Assembly: GCF_027923465.1 (NCBI RefSeq)
Contig: NZ_BRLB01000007.1
Location: 150,848-214,847 of the forward strand
Direction: 5' to 3'
Origin: Vallitalea longa
GTDB lineage: Bacteria; Bacillota; Clostridia; Lachnospirales; Vallitaleaceae
Length of the DNA: 64,000 nucleotides
A model generated the notes under the pieces. The model saw only the letters and a program-made list of their open reading frames with translations. It had not been told where the DNA came from and did not search any database. The position numbers were made by a program, and so were the translations under genes. Below are positions 1 through 8,560 of the stretch, piece by piece; the first letter of the stretch is position 1; the number at the start of each line of letters is the position of its first letter.

Positions 1-703
1 ATTCCTTACAATTCAACTTATCATTTTCAATTAGCTTCTTATCATATTGATTGATAACCATTACAGCATAATCTCTGATGCTTGGGAATAATTTAATGTC
101 CTCTTTGCTTCTGTTTTTTACTTCAAGAGCATTTTCAAATAATATATCCCAAGAATATAACTTGTCTTCTACCAGTTTCCTATCTTTTACATTAAAATAT
201 TTTTCTGTGAGATCAGATCTATAAGCTAGTGCAGAAATTGCAATATCATAGGGTATTCCAATTATATTGTTATCTTTATCTTTATAATTGTCGATGTTAT
301 AATGCAAAAAATCTTCACTTAATATATTAAACGGTTTTTTCCCTAGATCTTCACATAGACCTAAATCTATTAAATCACTGATCTGGTCACGTTCCATAAA
401 AACAATATCAGGTATCTTTTTATTTACTGCTAACGAACTCTGCAATATTCTCAAATAATCATTACTATCAATCAACTCATATTTTATGCTGACATTGTTT
501 TTCTTAGAGTATTCTGAAAAACTCTTATTAAGAGATTCATCCCATCCCCATATAAGAATTGAATCCTTTATTTTACTATCTTTAATCAATGGGTCTTTAT
601 TACTTTGATATCTTAACAAGAGAAACTCACCTATTACGAAAATTGAAAATACAATAAAAAATAGCAATGTAATTAATATTAATTTTTTATTTGTTTTGTG
701 CAT
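1..703 (-). CDS. Extracellular solute-binding protein (family 1), 3' part outside window
   Basis: Partial gene: the reading frame runs off the left edge, leaving about 234 N-terminal residues. It begins with a lysine-rich start and a hydrophobic segment (about residues 8-30, including LITLLFFIVFSIFVIGEF) that acts as a signal peptide or anchor; no lipobox cysteine is seen. The mature part has the binding-protein pattern: a short strand (SILIWGWDE), a PDIVFMERDQI segment and GIPYDIAISALAYR, as in sugar-binding family 1 proteins. The ATG is preceded by GAGGA at a 7-nt spacing. It lies just downstream of a YesM-type kinase and has its own upstream region carrying the motif also found before the 8275-5216 ABC operon, so it is probably co-regulated. 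It may bind a sugar for those permeases or act as a sensory partner of the kinase; that is inference. Confidence 0.75.
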   Translation of the reverse strand, partial: MHKTNKKLILITLLFFIVFSIFVIGEFLLLRYQSNKDPLIKDSKIKDSILIWGWDESLNKSFSEYSKKNNVSIKYELIDSNDYLRILQSSLAVNKKIPDIVFMERDQISDLIDLGLCEDLGKKPFNILSEDFLHYNIDNYKDKDNNIIGIPYDIAISALAYRSDLTEKYFNVKDRKLVEDKLYSWDILFENALEVKNRSKEDIKLFPSIRDYAVMVINQYDKKLIENDKLNCKE

Positions 704-760
704 ATCTTTATCCTCGGATATTAATATTTTATTTGATATAACAAATTTAATAAACTATAC

Positions 761-789
761 AATCCACTAATTTTGTATAATATTCTATA
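761..789 (-). promoter_or_regulatory. Candidate response-regulator operator, copy B
   Basis: On the minus strand this reads TATAGAA, three variable bases, TATACAAAATTA, two variable bases, GGATT. It contains a 10-bp direct repeat (TATA-G/C-AA...), as expected for an AraC-type DNA-binding domain, and lies 57 nt upstream of the solute-binding protein ATG. The same motif (25 of 29 bases identical) lies 60 nt upstream of the ABC permease gene at 8275. A -35/-10-like pair (TTGTAT, 16 nt, TATATC) follows directly. Confidence 0.5.
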
Positions 790-796
790 CTACAAA

Positions 797-2524
797 TTAA
801 TTTTTGTTTACCAAAGGTAATTCAATAACTACTCTACAACCTTTATCTATATCAGATTTTATACTAATCATGTAATCCTGTTTATATATATAGTCCAGAC
901 GTTCTTTTATATTGTATAATCCTATAGATTTCAATGAATTACTGTACTTTCTATCTTCAAATATGAACATATTATCAACTTTTTCTTTCTCTATACCCAT
1001 CCCGTCATCTTCAACACTTATAAACACATATTCACCATCTTTATGGATATCCACTATTATATTACCTTCACGAGATAATGGTGAAATACCATGATAGATC
1101 GCATTTTCAATAAGAGGTTGTAATATTATCTTAGGTATATATATTTTCTTAATCTCCTCGTCAATAAAAAATTCAATATGGAATTTGTCTCTATACCTGA
1201 CCTTTTGAATTTCCACATAACTTTTTATCGTATCAATTTCATTTTCTACTTGTTCAAACATAGCCTCTGGTGACATAGTAACTTTGATTGAATCTTGTAA
1301 TATATTTATGAAAGCCTTAGTCATATTTTCTATATTTTTATTTTTACCTTTTCTTGCCATGTAAACGATGGAATTTAACGTATTATAAATAAAATGTGGA
1401 TTTATCTGTGACATAAGCAATTCCAATTCCATATCTCTTTTTTTCTTCTCGTATTCAATTATTTTCTTGACATATTCCTCTAACTTAACAGCCATATTGT
1501 TAAAACCTTCTTCTAGTATTTGTATTTCTCCGTAACTATTGGTTTCAACTCTTATTTTCAGATTTTCTTCTGATAATCTTTCCATAGCTGATGCAAGGTT
1601 AGTGATTGGTCTAGTCATATCTGAAATGATCTTTCCTAAGAAAATCATCATAATTATTATGCTGATGATTATTGTCAATAGCACAAAAAACATTAAGAGC
1701 AATCTGATATCATGAAATATTTTACTATTAGTTATTATTATATATTTAAAACCATTGTTTAATTTCTTATAGAAGACCATATTGTCTGATTTTCTATACA
1801 TTCCGCCATTTTGGAATTCTATGTCCTTGATATAGTCATTAACCTTAGCTGAGTCGAATTTTTTGTAATCTTTGTATATCAATTCATTAAATGGATTTAT
1901 TAGCAGTTGTCCATCTTCACTATTGTTTTCTTGAAATAGATTCTCTAAAAAATCAACTTTGATATTAATTATCAATTCGCCTATTTTATTATCACTTCTA
2001 TTTATATTATTTATATCTGTTATAAAACTAATAACATCCGTTTTTACATTCCCGTCTGTAAAGACTACATGCTTTCTCGAAAATCTTCCATACAATTTTC
2101 TATCATATGAGTACCAATCTTCTTTTAGCTTATACTCAAAATAGCTACTATAGGGAAATATGTTCCAAAAACAATTACCGTTGGTATCTATTAAAACAAA
2201 ACTATCAATATATTCTCTTAAATAGCTATAATTTTTCATATAGCTCATGGTCTTATCAATCTCAGATACTTTTTCGTGGGAGATGAGAAAATCTTGTACT
2301 TCATTGCTGACACTTATTTCTTGAGATATTAAATATAAATCTTCCATTATAAATTCTATCTGTTTTACTTTTTGATTTATATTGGTGTTATAATCTTTTA
2401 TAATCTGCTTCTCTATCGTATTTTTAGAGTATATATATACAATTACACCCAAACAAACCATAGAAATTGTTATTACCATTGTTGTCATCTTAATAATTCT
2501 ATAGCTTAATGTTAATTTTTTCAT
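797..2524 (-). CDS. YesM-type sensor histidine kinase
   Basis: Membrane sensor kinase of the YesM/LytS-like family that phosphorylates the AraC-type regulator encoded just upstream. Architecture: transmembrane helix near residues 13-36, an extracellular dCache-like region of about 240 residues, a second helix (FFVLLTIIISIIIMMIFLG), a HAMP linker, then a His_kinase domain with QINPHFIYNTLNSI (phospho-accepting His about residue 377) and a HATPase domain with LQPLIENAIYHGI and DDGMGI. The frame can be opened by GTG at 2533, overlapping the regulator's stop, but ATG at 2524 sits at a proper distance from GAAGTGA and is preferred. Such kinases usually control a nearby sugar ABC transporter, which fits the genes at 5216-8275. 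The ligand cannot be told from sequence. Confidence 0.9.
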   Translation of the reverse strand: MKKLTLSYRIIKMTTMVITISMVCLGVIVYIYSKNTIEKQIIKDYNTNINQKVKQIEFIMEDLYLISQEISVSNEVQDFLISHEKVSEIDKTMSYMKNYSYLREYIDSFVLIDTNGNCFWNIFPYSSYFEYKLKEDWYSYDRKLYGRFSRKHVVFTDGNVKTDVISFITDINNINRSDNKIGELIINIKVDFLENLFQENNSEDGQLLINPFNELIYKDYKKFDSAKVNDYIKDIEFQNGGMYRKSDNMVFYKKLNNGFKYIIITNSKIFHDIRLLLMFFVLLTIIISIIIMMIFLGKIISDMTRPITNLASAMERLSEENLKIRVETNSYGEIQILEEGFNNMAVKLEEYVKKIIEYEKKKRDMELELLMSQINPHFIYNTLNSIVYMARKGKNKNIENMTKAFINILQDSIKVTMSPEAMFEQVENEIDTIKSYVEIQKVRYRDKFHIEFFIDEEIKKIYIPKIILQPLIENAIYHGISPLSREGNIIVDIHKDGEYVFISVEDDGMGIEKEKVDNMFIFEDRKYSNSLKSIGLYNIKERLDYIYKQDYMISIKSDIDKGCRVVIELPLVNKN

Positions 2525-2529
2525 AATAA

Positions 2530-4050
2530 TCACTTCTTATATTCTAAAGGACTGGTTCCTACTATTTTTTTAAATACTTTACTGAAATATTGACTGGTTT
2601 TGTATCCTACAGCTTCAGAAATCTCATAGATCTTGTAATTCCCTTCATCCATCATTTTCAATGCCATAGTTATCCTATATTCGGTTAATATAGTTGTAAA
2701 TGTTTTGTTGAGCTCTTTTTTTAATAATAAGCTAAGATAAACACCACTTATATCTAAATATTTTGCTACTTTATCTACTGTTAAAGGTTTTTTATAGTTA
2801 TCATGGATATATAAAATAGCTTCATATACTTTTTTTGAGTAAAGTTTCTGTTCTAGCACATCTTTAATAATTCTTTTGTATGTTTTTTTATAATACTCAG
2901 TGACATCATTGATTTTTATGAACATTGTTTCTTTTTCATTGTAATTATTAATGTATTTATCTGGATCAATATTATGGTCTACAGCATATTTTTCTATTGT
3001 CTTCGTTAATGTTTCTATAATATGGAACATGTTATTACTTCCATAATATCTTATAAGATCATGATGTAGATTGGAAAAGAAGATGTCCACATCATCAATA
3101 ACTTTACTCTCCAAAACCTGTACTAATTTCTGTGATATGCCTTCTAATCTTTCTTTACAAATCAATTCTTTTTTTGGGACTTCAAAATCCCATATTATTT
3201 TATTTTCGGCTAGATAAAATAGATATTCCATACAATCTTTAACATATCTAGCATTATCTTTTAATTCACCTAATTGACAACTCTTTCTAAACAATACCAT
3301 AGAATACGTATATTTATTTTTATTAATATATCTCCCTATTTTAAGTGCTATCAAATATAGGCATTCTTGGATTTTACTGTTACTATTGACTTTTTTGCGT
3401 ATTATACATATTATTTTCCTATTTCTATCAGTAATGATTAACGACTGTTTTATCTTCAGACTATTTCTATCATCTTTACTTATTTGATCCAGTATATTAT
3501 TATCTTCGATTTCCATATCATCTTTAATATCAAATAATAATAATGATACCTTGTATTTGACTAACACTCTATAATAATTCTCTAGTTCTGATGAAAGTTG
3601 TTTCCCTTTAATTAAACAAGATATGACATCTTTACTTATGACACTATTGATGACATCATTTTTTTCTAAGTTATTTGCTGCCTTTTTCAAATTATCCAAC
3701 AGACTATCATGACTGATTTCATGTTTCAATAAATAATCACATACACCTAACCCTATTGCTTCTTTTGCATAATTAAAATCACTATATGCTGTTAGAATGA
3801 ATATCTGAATATTTTTGTTATTAGATAGTTTCGTTATTTTTTTAGTCAATTCTAATCCATTGATTACTGGCATATTGATGTCAATGAAGATAATGTCAGG
3901 TTCATATTTCTTGTATAATGAAAGACCCTCTCTACTACTCGTAGTTTTTGCTACAATTGTAAAACCGTTGGCTTCCCAATCAATTATATCCATTAAATCT
4001 TCAATAACCATAATTTCATCATCAATCAGCATAACTTTCCATTTTTTCAC
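2530..4050 (-). CDS. YesN-type response regulator, AraC family
   Basis: Two-component response regulator of 506 residues. The N-terminal receiver shows the acidic pair (LIDDE), the phosphorylation site in DIIFIDINMP (about Asp 55), the switch residue in FILTAYSD and the lysine in DYLLKHE. A long middle region of unknown fold follows, and the last 100 residues form a double helix-turn-helix of the AraC type (KPLTVDKVAKYLDISGVYLSLLLKKE and YEISEAVGYKTSQYFSKVFKK). It starts at GTG behind AAGGAGCAGG and is translationally coupled to the kinase gene. The probable targets are the two copies of the shared motif at 761-789 and 8336-8364, both just upstream of possible promoters of transport genes. 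Confidence 0.92.
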   Translation of the reverse strand: MKKWKVMLIDDEIMVIEDLMDIIDWEANGFTIVAKTTSSREGLSLYKKYEPDIIFIDINMPVINGLELTKKITKLSNNKNIQIFILTAYSDFNYAKEAIGLGVCDYLLKHEISHDSLLDNLKKAANNLEKNDVINSVISKDVISCLIKGKQLSSELENYYRVLVKYKVSLLLFDIKDDMEIEDNNILDQISKDDRNSLKIKQSLIITDRNRKIICIIRKKVNSNSKIQECLYLIALKIGRYINKNKYTYSMVLFRKSCQLGELKDNARYVKDCMEYLFYLAENKIIWDFEVPKKELICKERLEGISQKLVQVLESKVIDDVDIFFSNLHHDLIRYYGSNNMFHIIETLTKTIEKYAVDHNIDPDKYINNYNEKETMFIKINDVTEYYKKTYKRIIKDVLEQKLYSKKVYEAILYIHDNYKKPLTVDKVAKYLDISGVYLSLLLKKELNKTFTTILTEYRITMALKMMDEGNYKIYEISEAVGYKTSQYFSKVFKKIVGTSPLEYKK

Positions 4051-4094
4051 TAATACCTGCTCCTTGTAAAAATTTTAGTAATATCAATTGACTA

Positions 4095-4691
4095 CTAACT
4101 TAATGAAATAATAATAGAAACACAAAATGGTACCAGAATAGATAAAATGATACCAGATACAAAAGCAATGATAGTTATAATTGCATTAGTATTTTTTGAA
4201 ATAATTGGCAGAGCTGTATCCATTGAAGTAGCGCCTGCTATGGATATCGTTTCAGTTAAACCTATGTATTTAGAGATGAATGGGATTAATATGAAGGCTA
4301 ATATTTCTCTAGTTACATTAGAAATGAAAGCTAATGCACTTAATTTTGCAGAGTGTTCGCTTAAGATAATCGCAGATAAGCTATACCATCCGAAACCAGC
4401 TCCTACAGCTCCCCCTTCATTGAAATTCAAGCCTATGATATATCCTCCTACGATTCCTCCTAATATACTGCCTACACCTATTAATAGGGGAAACAATAAT
4501 ATTCTAAAACCCATTTTCTTAATATCATTAATAACATTCTTATTCTTACTTATATCAATACCAACAAAAAAAAGCAATAAGCACAAGCCTATATCTAGCC
4601 ATAAGTCAGTATTTAATGTCATCGTATCTGGTATGATATAATAACCGGATAAAATACCTACTATAATTACTAAAAGGATTTTAATGCTCAT
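4095..4691 (-). CDS. LysO-family exporter, C-terminal half protein
   Basis: Membrane protein of 198 residues with about six hydrophobic helices, matching the C-terminal part of the Lys_export (DUF340/LysO) family. The recognisable signature is GAGFGWYSLSAIILSE, followed by SNVTREI and ATSMDTALPII, the conserved core of lysine exporters. Single-chain LysO proteins are about 300 residues; here the family is split over two genes that overlap by 11 bases (108 + 198 residues), each with its own ATG and Shine-Dalgarno (GGAGACATTCTA before this one). The split version is known in other Firmicutes, so the pair is probably functional. The substrate, lysine or a related toxic amino acid, is inferred from the family. 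Confidence 0.85.
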   Translation of the reverse strand: MSIKILLVIIVGILSGYYIIPDTMTLNTDLWLDIGLCLLLFFVGIDISKNKNVINDIKKMGFRILLFPLLIGVGSILGGIVGGYIIGLNFNEGGAVGAGFGWYSLSAIILSEHSAKLSALAFISNVTREILAFILIPFISKYIGLTETISIAGATSMDTALPIISKNTNAIITIIAFVSGIILSILVPFCVSIIISLS

Positions 4692-5007
4692 TAGAATGTC
4701 TCCTTTCTCTTATGTCCGGATATTTGGCTTTACTAAAAAATATACATTTCCCAATGAATGTAAATAAAATACTGAAACTAATAATCACTAATGATATTAT
4801 AATACCTTTGATTCCTAATTCTAAGAAAGAATCTATTATATAATCATCCATCCCAATTCGCAATCCCATTATAAATAGCAATAAAAAAAGACATATCAAT
4901 TGCATAAATTCAATTTTATTTATTAATTTATCTTTGATAAATTTAGTATTACCTATTAAAACCCCAGCTATCAATAGAAATAAATACAATAACATCTTCT
5001 GTATCAT
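4681..5007 (-). CDS. LysO-family exporter, N-terminal half protein
   Basis: Small membrane protein of 108 residues with three hydrophobic helices, corresponding to the N-terminal part of LysO (Lys_export family). The segment LICLLLLFIMGLRIG resembles LCLLLFFVGIDIS in the partner protein, consistent with the internal duplication of the family. It starts at ATG after GGAGGAAGATA, and its end overlaps the partner gene by 11 bases, so the two are made together and presumably form one transporter. It sits between a sugar ABC operon and a two-component system, an unusual place for an amino-acid exporter. Confidence 0.8.
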   Translation of the reverse strand: MIQKMLLYLFLLIAGVLIGNTKFIKDKLINKIEFMQLICLFLLLFIMGLRIGMDDYIIDSFLELGIKGIIISLVIISFSILFTFIGKCIFFSKAKYPDIRERRHSNEH

Positions 5008-5167
5008 TATCTTCCTCCATTAGTATAAAAATTCTATATATGTAATTTCTCCATAATATAAGATAAAATATAATAACCATCTCATTCATTGTAATAAAAT
5101 GGCTGTACTATTTAATAATTACAGTATATCAGACATTATTTTCTAAAACAAGCCAACCTAATGTATG

Positions 5168-5202
5168 AGTGATGTTTATATTTAGCATTTATAAACATCA
5201 CC
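5168..5202. terminator. Hairpin after ABC transporter operon
   Basis: A 12-bp perfect stem (GTGATGTTTATA / TATAAACATCAC) with a 9-base loop lies 14 bases beyond the stop of the binding-protein gene. It lacks a U-rich tail on either strand, so it may be an RNA-stabilising or weak termination hairpin rather than a standard intrinsic terminator. Confidence 0.5.
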
Positions 5203-5215
5203 CATCTAAATCTAT

Positions 5216-6532
5216 CTACTTACCATACATTTCTTTCATTGTTTTTTGTAATTTGTCCATTGATTGTTTTACATCTGCATCTTTTAAGGTTATTTTCGCT
5301 TGAACATCTTTAACATAATCATTGGTTTCAGCAAAATTTTGTGTAAAATTAAGACTTGGTATATCTTTTCCAATCTCAACAAACAATTTCCATATTTGCT
5401 GATTACCGAAATATTCTTCCTCATTCTCAAAAACACTATCAGAGTATATAGGTTCATAAGAAGGATATAATCCGTATTTGGAAAATGCATTAATTTGTGA
5501 ATCATGGTCTGTCATTGCAAATTTCACGAATTCCATTGCAGCTTTTTTGTTCTCTGATTTAGCAGGTATCACTATATTAGAACCTCCGTTGACAGCTGCT
5601 TGAACTGAATTCTCATCCACAACAGGTAATTTCATGATACGCCATTTACCTGAACTGTCTGTACATTCATCTTTTAATGTTCCTGCCCACCATACAGCAT
5701 TAGCTACTGTAGCTACTTTACCTTCTTTTGATGCTGTTACTAGACCATCCCAATTGACATTATCAAATAATACATCTGCTTCGTACATCTTTTTTACTAT
5801 TGACATTGCTTTTATTGCAGCTTCATTATTCAACGTAGTATTACCATCTTCGTCAAAGTAGAAACTACCCATTTCATTTAATATCATTCTAAATAAAGTG
5901 TCATTCTTAGAAATTGCTACAGGAATCATTTTTACTCCTATTTCATTCATTTTCTTTCCTGCTTCAATAAAATCATCCCAAGTTACGATATCCTCTGCTT
6001 TTACACCTGCTTCATTAAAAAAATCTTCTCTATAATAGAGACCGCATGGAGCTCCATCCCATGGAAATGCATATATTTTACCATTAATTTTACATTCGGA
6101 CATCTTTATGGGAAGGAATTTGTCTTCTTCCACTATTTCACTTAGTTCAACAAAATCTTTTGGAAATTTATTTACAAAAGAAGGTATCCTTTCTCCTTCA
6201 AGAGTAACTACTTCAGGTAATCCTTCACCTGATAAAAGAGCTGTAGTTAGTTTTTCATAAACCTGTGAATTACCTAAATCCAATATTTCTATCTCTACAT
6301 CAGGATATGTCTTGTTGAATTTTACAGCTGCTTCTTCTAGTGCCTTTGCGGCAACATCCCAACTCCACACTGTAACTGTACCTTCTAGTGTACCATCCTC
6401 CTCACTAAGATTTTTATCTGCTTTTTCGCTTTCATCTTTTTTACTACACCCAGTTGGCAAAATCACTAAAACCATTACTAAACATAAGCAAATTAATTTT
6501 ACCATCATAGAACTTTTTGTTAAAGTTTTCAT
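5216..6532 (-). CDS. Carbohydrate ABC transporter, substrate-binding lipoprotein
   Basis: Extracellular solute-binding protein of family 1, 438 residues. The signal peptide ends in a lipobox (VLPTGC) followed by a charged linker, so the mature protein is lipid-anchored outside the membrane. The body shows the family pattern GTVTVWSWD, a PEVVTLEGERIPSF segment and DGAPCGLYYREDFF. An upstream in-frame start exists at 6571, but ATG 6532 is preceded by GGAGGATTTACA at the right spacing and is the start of the signal peptide. It is the third gene of an operon with the two permeases (19-base gap). The ATPase is not in the cluster; family 1 systems of this type often share an MsmX-like ATPase encoded elsewhere. 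The sugar is unknown. Confidence 0.92.
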   Translation of the reverse strand: MKTLTKSSMMVKLICLCLVMVLVILPTGCSKKDESEKADKNLSEEDGTLEGTVTVWSWDVAAKALEEAAVKFNKTYPDVEIEILDLGNSQVYEKLTTALLSGEGLPEVVTLEGERIPSFVNKFPKDFVELSEIVEEDKFLPIKMSECKINGKIYAFPWDGAPCGLYYREDFFNEAGVKAEDIVTWDDFIEAGKKMNEIGVKMIPVAISKNDTLFRMILNEMGSFYFDEDGNTTLNNEAAIKAMSIVKKMYEADVLFDNVNWDGLVTASKEGKVATVANAVWWAGTLKDECTDSSGKWRIMKLPVVDENSVQAAVNGGSNIVIPAKSENKKAAMEFVKFAMTDHDSQINAFSKYGLYPSYEPIYSDSVFENEEEYFGNQQIWKLFVEIGKDIPSLNFTQNFAETNDYVKDVQAKITLKDADVKQSMDKLQKTMKEMYGK

Positions 6533-6551
6533 TGTAAATCCTCCTTTTATT

Positions 6552-7388
6552 CTATTCTTTGACTGCCCCACCCATAATTCCTGATATAAATTGCTTTTGA
6601 AAGATTAGAAAAACTATCATTATAGGAATAGTGGCAATAGTAGCAGCCAACATAATCATACCGTAATCAATTCTCATAAGACCTTTTAAAGAAGCTAATG
6701 CAACAGGAAGTGTATACATCTCTTTTGTATTGAGAATAATAAGTGGCCACATGAAGTTACCCCACATTGACATAAATGTATATATGGCTAATGCACCTAA
6801 TGCTGGTTTCATAGTAGGTATGACTATTTTCATAAATATACTAAATTCATTACATCCATCAATCCTTGCTGCCTCAATTAAGGAATCAGGAAAAGATAGC
6901 ATATTCTGCCTCATAAGAAATACTCCAAAAGCATTGGCTAATAATGGGACTATTACTGCTTGATAGGAATTCTGCCATCCAATAGCATTCATTAGATTAT
7001 ATAAAGGAACTAATAAAACTTGAAATGGTATCATCAAGGTAACAATAATAATTGTAAAAAATAATTTCTTACCTTTGAATTCAAATTTTGCTAATGCATA
7101 ACCAGATAATGAAGCTAACAAAAGAGTCAGGACTGTATATGTAATAGTAATAAATAGAGAATTGAATATTACACGAAGAATCAACATTCTCTCATTCAAA
7201 TTATTAAAATTATCAATCAAATTTTCTCCAAACCATAATGCTGGTGGAATTCCTAATATATCCGATGTTGAATTAGTTCCTGAAACGAACATCAAATAAA
7301 ATGGGAATAACGAAAAGAAAGTAATGATTATAAGAAATATATAACTAATAATCTTAACAGGGTAATGCTTCTTTGCTTTCAACTTCAT
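6552..7388 (-). CDS. Carbohydrate ABC permease, MalG type
   Basis: Inner membrane permease of 278 residues with six predicted helices, of the MalG/LacG family. The cytoplasmic loop carries the EAA motif (EAARIDGCNEFSIFMKIVIP), which docks the ATPase. It overlaps the stop of the upstream permease by four bases (ATGA), so the two are translationally coupled. With the MalF-type partner it forms the channel that imports the sugar captured by the lipoprotein encoded immediately downstream. Confidence 0.93.
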   Translation of the reverse strand: MKLKAKKHYPVKIISYIFLIIITFFSLFPFYLMFVSGTNSTSDILGIPPALWFGENLIDNFNNLNERMLILRVIFNSLFITITYTVLTLLLASLSGYALAKFEFKGKKLFFTIIIVTLMIPFQVLLVPLYNLMNAIGWQNSYQAVIVPLLANAFGVFLMRQNMLSFPDSLIEAARIDGCNEFSIFMKIVIPTMKPALGALAIYTFMSMWGNFMWPLIILNTKEMYTLPVALASLKGLMRIDYGMIMLAATIATIPIMIVFLIFQKQFISGIMGGAVKE

Positions 7389-8275
7389 TTTTCATCACCC
7401 ACCTTAAATTGGATAAAAGATAATATGGCTATAATAATAACCAACACATAACTTATAGCTGATGCATATCCGAATTTTACGTATTTGAAACCTGAATTAT
7501 ATAGGTAATGAGATATTGTGATTGTTGCGTTATCTGGTCCACCTTGTGTCAAGATATATGACTCATCAAATAATTGTAATGTTCCTATAGTGGAAGTTAT
7601 AGTACAAAATAATATTATTGGTTTTAGAATTGGTATAGTTACCTTGAAGAATGTCTGAAATCTGTTTGCTCCATCTATAGCACATGCTTCATATAAATTG
7701 GCAGGAATCTGTTTCAATCCAGCAAGTAGAATAATCATATTATAACCTGTCCATCTCCAGCATACTGCAATAATGATTGAGATTCTAGCACTTGTAGGCT
7801 TATTAAGCCAATCTACTGCAGGAATATGAAATAGCTTCAATATATAATTAACCAATCCATACTCAGTATTCAAAAGAAGCATAAATACTAGAGAATATGC
7901 TACAAGTGATGTTATTGAAGGCATAAAAATAGAAATTCTGAAAAAAGTTTTACATTTTAGTGAATTCTGATTTAATGTGTTTGCTAAGAGAAGTGCGAAA
8001 AATATCATTATAGGTACTTGAATGATTAAGTAAATGAACGTATTAATCAATGCTGCTTTAAAAATTGGATCGTGCAATAATAGTTTATAATTATTAAACC
8101 CGACAAAATGAAATTCCCCAAATTCAAATTTATTAAAACTAAGTATCAATGAATTAATTATTGGATATACCATGAAAATAGCAAAAATAAGTAAAACAGG
8201 CAACATAAAATAATACGGTGCAGTTTTCTTATTTAATCTAAATGCACTTATAAATTTATGAGACTTTTTATCCAT
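7385..8275 (-). CDS. Carbohydrate ABC permease, MalF/UgpA type
   Basis: First gene of the ABC operon, 296 residues, six predicted helices. The EAA loop reads EACAIDGANRFQTFFKVTIP. It starts at ATG behind GGAGGAGGTAACA. The upstream 100 bases hold the candidate activator site (8336-8364) and a TATAAT box, so transcription of the whole transporter probably starts here under control of the YesN-type regulator. Together with the MalG-type permease it makes the membrane heterodimer of a sugar importer. Confidence 0.93.
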   Translation of the reverse strand: MDKKSHKFISAFRLNKKTAPYYFMLPVLLIFAIFMVYPIINSLILSFNKFEFGEFHFVGFNNYKLLLHDPIFKAALINTFIYLIIQVPIMIFFALLLANTLNQNSLKCKTFFRISIFMPSITSLVAYSLVFMLLLNTEYGLVNYILKLFHIPAVDWLNKPTSARISIIIAVCWRWTGYNMIILLAGLKQIPANLYEACAIDGANRFQTFFKVTIPILKPIILFCTITSTIGTLQLFDESYILTQGGPDNATITISHYLYNSGFKYVKFGYASAISYVLVIIIAILSFIQFKVGDEK

Positions 8276-8335
8276 TGTTACCTCCTCCTTCTATACATTC
8301 ATAATACATAAATTATAAATATATTTAAATGTTAT

Positions 8336-8364
8336 AATCCTTTAATTTTGTATACTTTTCTATA
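8336..8364 (-). promoter_or_regulatory. Candidate response-regulator operator, copy A
   Basis: Same motif as at 761-789: two direct TATA(G/C)-AA units one helical turn apart, then GGATT at the -35 position. A TATAAT box lies 17 nt downstream of GGATTA. The start codon of the MalF-type permease is 60 nt beyond the motif, nearly the same distance as for copy B. No good consensus -35 is present, as expected for an activator-dependent promoter. Confidence 0.5.
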
Positions 8365-8373
8365 ATATTTATC

Positions 8374-8420
8374 ATGGTGAAACAATTGAAATTGAAGATG
8401 TTGAAATACTATATAAATAA
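8374..8420 (+). pseudogene. 3' end relic of a paralogue of the 9747-10334 gene
   Basis: The last 15 codons plus stop of a gene homologous to the one at 9747-10334 survive here on the plus strand. The frame reads GETIEIEDVEI-L-YK then TAA, against GETIEIEDVEI-P-YK then TGA in the intact gene. Immediately upstream (8373 and lower) the sequence is the unrelated promoter region of the ABC operon, so the 5' part has been lost at a sharp junction. The similarity continues through the shared hairpin to about 8531. Confidence 0.75.
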
Positions 8421-8452
8421 TCTAATTCCAAAAATACTTCCTACTATAAATA

Positions 8453-8491
8453 AAAACTTTGGAGAATAATATAATTATCTTCCAAAGTTTC
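8453..8491 (-). terminator. Intrinsic terminator after 8561-9277 gene
   Basis: A stem with AAACTTTGGA / TCCAAAGTTT arms and a partly paired AT-rich inner part. On the minus strand the hairpin is followed by TTTTTATTTA. It lies 70 bases past the stop of the minus-strand gene at 8561-9277, and on the other strand follows the gene relic. Confidence 0.65.
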
Positions 8492-8560
8492 CTTATAGAT
8501 ATCTATTTAGATTTGTCAATTCTGTTAAATTTATTTAGCAAATCTATTCAAAATCAAATG

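Larger units (their letters stand above)
8374..8531. repeat. 158-bp direct repeat, copy 1
   Basis: Aligns without gaps to 10288-10445 (constant offset of 1914), with about nine in ten bases identical by eye. It covers the 3' end of a coding sequence, a hairpin and some following sequence. See the relic at 8374-8420. Confidence 0.85.

Noticed and set aside
4147..4641. 164-residue plus-strand frame opposite the LysO C-terminal gene
   Set aside because: Antisense shadow; the minus strand has the LysO signature and ribosome binding sites, and the plus frame has none.
5031..5050. Third copy of the TATAGAA...TATAC motif before the LysO genes
   Set aside because: Only the first half matches, the spacing is one base longer and it overlaps the ribosome binding site region, so chance is likely in AT-rich DNA.
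5008..5167. Possible lysine riboswitch before the LysO genes
   Set aside because: The stretch is too short and AT-rich for a lysine aptamer and lacks its conserved helices; only a weak promoter-like pair is visible.
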